From SIG603 sp964370635 (GTDB lineage Bacteria; Bacillota; Clostridia; Oscillospirales; Acutalibacteraceae): 5,782 nt of DNA. The stretch lies in NCBI GenBank assembly GCA_964370635.1, contig CAYJJU010000044.1, forward strand, positions 1 to 5,782, read 5' to 3'. Below, in pieces: positions 5,758 through 5,782 of this stretch. Both the position numbers and the translations under genes were made by a program. Each line of letters opens with the position of its first letter. Positions within the stretch are counted from its first letter, which is position 1. The notes beneath the pieces were generated by a model. That model made no database searches and was not told the DNA's origin. It saw nothing but the letters and a program-made list of their open reading frames with translations.

Positions 5758-5782
5758 ATGAATTTTATTAAAAGAGCAGTTA
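5758..5782 (+). CDS. Start of another ABC transporter permease (copy D), cut by the window end
   Basis: An ATG three bases after the stop of permease C and six bases after AGGAGG opens a frame reading MNFIKRAV. This closely resembles the MNSIKRAY start of permeases B and C. Only eight codons are visible, so the family call rests on this match, the ribosome binding site and the parallel with the A-B junction at 203-216. Confidence 0.75.

Overview
The window looks like chromosomal DNA from a low-GC Gram-positive bacterium (Bacillota, probably Clostridia-like). The reasons are the AT-rich sequence, strong AGGAGG ribosome binding sites, TGA used as a stop, and an ECF sigma factor paired with a DUF4367-type membrane protein, a pairing common in that phylum. 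Nothing allows a genus call.

Layout. Bases 1-1742 (+) are the end of an operon of FtsX/MacB-type ABC permeases: the last part of one copy (A, 1-211), then a complete copy (B, 216-1742). Bases 1743-2016 hold no gene but contain a long palindrome. Bases 2017-3269 (-) are a two-gene operon: an ECF sigma factor (2739-3269) followed by a single-pass membrane protein that is probably its anti-sigma factor (2017-2712). Bases 3270-3543 are the divergent control region. Bases 3544-5782 (+) start a second ABC operon: ATPase (3544-4212), permease C (4231-5754), and the first eight codons of another permease (D, from 5758). At least four related permease genes are therefore visible, with one ATPase.

The most notable signal is in the divergent region. 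Two copies of the same two-part element, TGTCGC-N17-CGTTA, face away from each other. One points at the sigma gene and the other at the ABC operon. Each is embedded in a 15-base identical block (TTTTGTCGCAAATAA), and the spacing to CGTTA is exactly conserved. This has the architecture of an ECF sigma promoter pair. The simplest model is that the sigma factor drives its own operon and the ATPase-permease operon, while the membrane protein holds it inactive until an envelope signal arrives. The role of the transporter (export, antimicrobial resistance, or sensing) cannot be read from the sequence.

The permeases have nearly identical 3' ends at DNA level but divergent extracytoplasmic domains. 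Their last two codons, AGG AGG, also form the ribosome binding site of the next permease gene. Copy A resembles C more than B just before the conserved end, so the two ABC operons may be a duplicated cassette with the sigma pair between them.
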